NCBI GenBank assembly: GCA_963575745.1 | Contig: CAUYUJ010000935.1 | Coordinates: 17,388-81,387, forward strand | Origin: Prorocentrum cordatum | Lineage: Eukaryota; Sar; Dinophyceae; Prorocentrales; Prorocentraceae | Direction of reading: 5' to 3' | Length of the DNA stretch: 64,000 nt | Shown: piece by piece, positions 61,119 through 64,000 of the stretch | How the letters are laid out: every line of letters begins with the position of its first letter | Numbering within the stretch: the stretch's first letter is position 1 | Translations under genes and position numbers: made by a program | Notes under the pieces: generated by a model | What the model saw: only the letters and a program-made list of their open reading frames with translations | Databases searched by the model: none | Told to the model about the DNA's origin: nothing

Positions 61119-64000
61119 CGGTCTCCTGGTAACATAGGATCTGTATTTGGAAGGGGAAGGGGATCTGGTAGTGGGAACTTCTACACGACCTTAACCACTG
61201 AAGCCCAGCCTGGAAACGGGCCCCCAAGCACATGGGCCGACGATCCTGGAGAATCCACTGCTCTGCTAGCAGGAGATCGATCACAACCAAGCTGGGCAAC
61301 CAGCCCTCCTTCTAGAGAACCTCAACCACACCGTTCTATATGGGGTGAATCAAACCCTCTTACTGACGGCGTATCCACCTACTTGGGTGACGAGGATTTC
61401 GACTCCGGCACCGACGCAGATACTATATCATCAGACGGTACTGAAGCTTTAGATTTGTCAGATATTATGAATATGGATAATGACAATCAGCGTGCTGAAC
61501 ATTTATTATGGTTATTACAACAGGCTAAACGGAGGTGGAGGAGGTTCACACGAAAACCAGTGCGTCGTGTTAGGAGGAGGATACGGAGGAGCTGCAAGGG
61601 AAAAGGTAAAGGTAAACGAGGCCGTCGTAGGTTGAACGGACGAGGCATTACGGCATTTTTCCAGAGGCTCTCAGATGAACCATATGATGAGATATTCTTC
61701 GGGGGGAAGGGCCGTGGTAAAGGCCGTAGAGAGACCTCAGGAAAAGGCAAGGGTAGGCGGGGAAACCCGCGAGGTAGAGACGGCCAGGTTCTTAAGTGCC
61801 ATGAATGCGACAGTACCGACCATCTTGTGAGAGATTGTCCAGCGAAGGGAAATGGAAAGGGCAGATCGACCGAAGTCCACTTTGGCTCAAGTGAACCATT
61901 CATCGAATATCTGAGCCTCCAAGACTTTGAGGCCATGGAACAGATATTTTACACTTGGGCCACTTGCATGGACAACGTCGACGAGCTCGAGGCGTATGGT
62001 CATGGATTGTACGCGTACTATCTCGAGTACGTCCGCAGGTTCGTTGTTGGCAACAACGAGCTCACTCCCGTGGAACACGGAACGCTGGGAAACCAGCCTT
62101 TATCTTTCTTCGACTGGATGTTCGGGAACCCCGGCAACATCATGGCCTACGAGAGCAGTGACGAGGACGTCACTGTAGAGGCCACGCCCTCAGAGGTTGA
62201 CCGCAACCTCCAACCTCCTCCTGAACTCCCGCCTGGAAACAGGCCTATCTATCCTCGAAATAATGATGATCTTATAGAAATGGAGTCTCAAGCGTTCGTT
62301 CAAGCTTTCATTGCAGGCGCGCCAGAGGTCCCATTTGTACCCCCTGGTACGCTTGCTCCAGGCTATTACGGACCACGCACACTACTGCAAACCCTCATGA
62401 GGATGCGCGAGGTATTGACCATCGCATACCCCGAGAGTCAAGAAAGCATCGAAGCTGGCATCATGATGCTGCAGGACACTGATGCCTGTGACGACTCGGA
62501 GTTAGTGTTGGCAGCTTTGACCCTGATCGACAGCGTGCACCCCGAGGACGTGCAGAGGCATGTGTTATACTCCCGAGGGAGATGGCGCGATGCCCTTGAA
62601 AGGGCCATCGCCATGCGCGGCCAGGCTCTTCCTCCGCCAGGATGGGGTCTTCAGGCGGCGGAACTATGGCCAAACAACACGGCCATGCGCAACATTGCTG
62701 GGCAGCCTGTGCTCGGCAACGAGCCTGAGCCGACAACCGTGCCGCCTACCCCGGGACAGCCGAGCGACGCACATACGCCGGCTATGCAGGGAAACCTGCC
62801 TGTCCCGGCTGCGCCAATGGCCATCATCATTGGTAGTTCTACATCAGAAGAAGAAGAGGGCGATGGTTGCGGGCTAGGCGAGGACGAAGCCACAATCCTC
62901 ATGATGGAAGTCAACGGGGAGGTTGAGGTGGACTTTGATCCTGGCGAGCCTGAAGCACCATCACCATCGGCACAAGCGCCATTTGAGCCGAGCTCCAGAC
63001 AGCAGGGAACCCGCCTCTATTGGCCGATCCACCTTGGATCGCACAGGAGCCTCCGCAGGCGCCTCCGCCGGCTACCACTCAGGCTGCTTCGGCGGCCTCT
63101 TCTGATGGGAACGCTGGTAGGTCTCGTTCCCATGCGCGCGTCCGAGGAGAGCCACGCCCACAGGCTCGGCTTCCTCGTGAGTGGAGGCAAGCTGACCCGG
63201 AAAGAACACGCTCTCAGGCGAGGAAGCCAGCTGCTTCCGTATAATGACCCAAGACGCCGGAAAGGGGAACACTCGGCCTTCGGCAAGGGCAACCCTGCCT
63301 ATAGGGACGCTGAGGGTAAAGCCATCCGCGGAGGCTATCAGCTTGCAACAAACATCCGCCGCCCTGAAATTGAAGAAGCGCGGACACAGCTTCGAAACGT
63401 CATCGCGGCTCGTAAGCTGTATAGGCCTCAAGCAGTTTGCGGACCTTGTTCCCAGCCGTTCCAGAACCACAGGCCGGGATGCCCTGTTGGAAACAATGAA
63501 GGTCTGAGCCCAAACAGGGGCAAAACCCTTCATAAAGAGGGCCATCCGCCACTGATCCCGATGACACAGGACGAGATCGCAGAAGTGAATCGTCGTCTCG
63601 GGATCCTGGGCCACTTGGATCCGAAAAAGGAAGAGGAGAAGTCTACCCCGGTTCCAAGGGGAGGACTGGTGCCCATGACCCAGGAAGAGAAAGACGCGCT
63701 CTTTAGTCTTCCTGGTATGCGAGGAAACTCGCCCGGCGTTTCTAGCCAGCCCCAACAACCAGAACTGACATCCAAGGATGAACAGAAGGCCCAACGCGTT
63801 GCGGAGGACGAGGAGCGCATGCGGATAGCAGACGAACGCACACGCGAGGCAACTCGCAAAATGCTGGAGGATTCCAACAAGATTTACATGAAGGGGGCCA
63901 GGAAACCCCCGCTCCCACTACTTTCGAAGGCTAAGAGTGAAACCCCGGCACCGAAGTCGTCTTCGGAGGTGAAACCGAAAGCACGTTCTCAGGATCCTGG
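61119..64000 (+). CDS. gag-pol polyprotein, open to window end, CCHC zinc knuckle
   Basis: Frame 0 is open without a stop from 61119 to 64000 (about 960 codons); the first ATG is at 61467. Order: Gly/Ser-rich start (GSVFGRGRGSGSG), acidic stretch, a Lys/Arg/Gly-rich basic region (61550-61790), and the knuckle CHECDSTDHLVRDCPA, a perfect C-x2-C-x4-H-x4-C, at 61797-61838. Then come acidic and Pro-rich segments. A second Cys/His cluster, CGPCSQPFQNHRPGC, lies at about 63440, and a charged helical region rich in Glu, Arg and Lys at 63770-63870. No protease, integrase or reverse transcriptase motif is reached. It is +1 relative to the gag frame, so one shift (about 61115-61134) separates them. An overlapping frame at 63020-63244 also looks protein-like, which could mark a local double shift. 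Confidence 0.7.

Larger units (their letters stand above)
59987..64000 (+). mobile_element. 5' part of a fresher LTR-type retroelement, cut by the window end
   Basis: Gag-like ORF followed by a polyprotein with a perfect CCHC knuckle. The only defects seen are one TAG and one shift between the two. Base and codon use is less GC-biased than in the neighbouring relics. Integrase and reverse transcriptase would lie beyond 64000, so Copia versus Gypsy cannot be decided; no LTR was recognised. Confidence 0.7.

Overview
The window looks like nuclear DNA of a GC-rich dinoflagellate. The strongest evidence is two relicts of the conserved dinoflagellate trans-spliced leader (DinoSL) at 26188 and 30763. 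Supporting evidence is candidate exons with non-standard splice donors, a tyrosine-recombinase retroelement, Copia-type retroelements and very abundant triplet repeats. A genus such as Prorocentrum would fit, but that is a guess. There are no bacterial operons, tRNA, rRNA or CRISPR arrays that I can support. A 100-base gap (N) lies at 10799-10898.

Layout: 1-2.7 kb is a 90-bp minisatellite and a composite dispersed repeat. From 3 to 24 kb there are short coding islands (3174, 4068, 7944, 13077, 24035) that look like exons, at least three of one plus-strand gene. They sit in long introns full of triplet tracts and short (about 145-200 bp) elements with terminal inverted repeats (TIRs). A broken zinc-finger protein lies at 17.7-19.3 kb. 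From 20.7 to 36 kb the DNA is mostly degenerate CCCAAGACGG-type arrays, microsatellites and tandem duplications. Inside one such array sits the best protein-coding gene of the window, an intact intronless 489-codon gene at 30864-32333. A DinoSL relict precedes it and a 16-bp target-site duplication flanks it, so it is a retroposed mRNA.

From 41 to 46 kb lies a decayed DIRS-like retroelement: gag-like, reverse transcriptase with YVDD, RNase H and tyrosine recombinase, followed by a 225-bp direct repeat pair. From 46.5 to 53 kb are an AGCTAA array, a 1.6-kb tandem duplication rich in GAC repeats, and another TIR element. From 53.6 to 58.8 kb, on the minus strand, is a decayed Ty1/Copia-like element (gag, zinc knuckle, protease, a methyltransferase-like insert, integrase, start of RT). 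From 60 kb to the end, on the plus strand, is a fresher retroelement with gag, a perfect CCHC knuckle and an open polyprotein that leaves the window.

Most of the sequence is therefore mobile or repetitive DNA. The parts fit together as follows. Retroelement machinery can copy mRNAs, which explains the DinoSL-marked retrogene. TIR elements populate intron-like DNA, and several carry splice-like ends, the pattern expected of introners. Arrays of simple repeats supply much of the length. Most lengthy open frames here are by-products of repeats whose period is a multiple of three or whose units lack stops.
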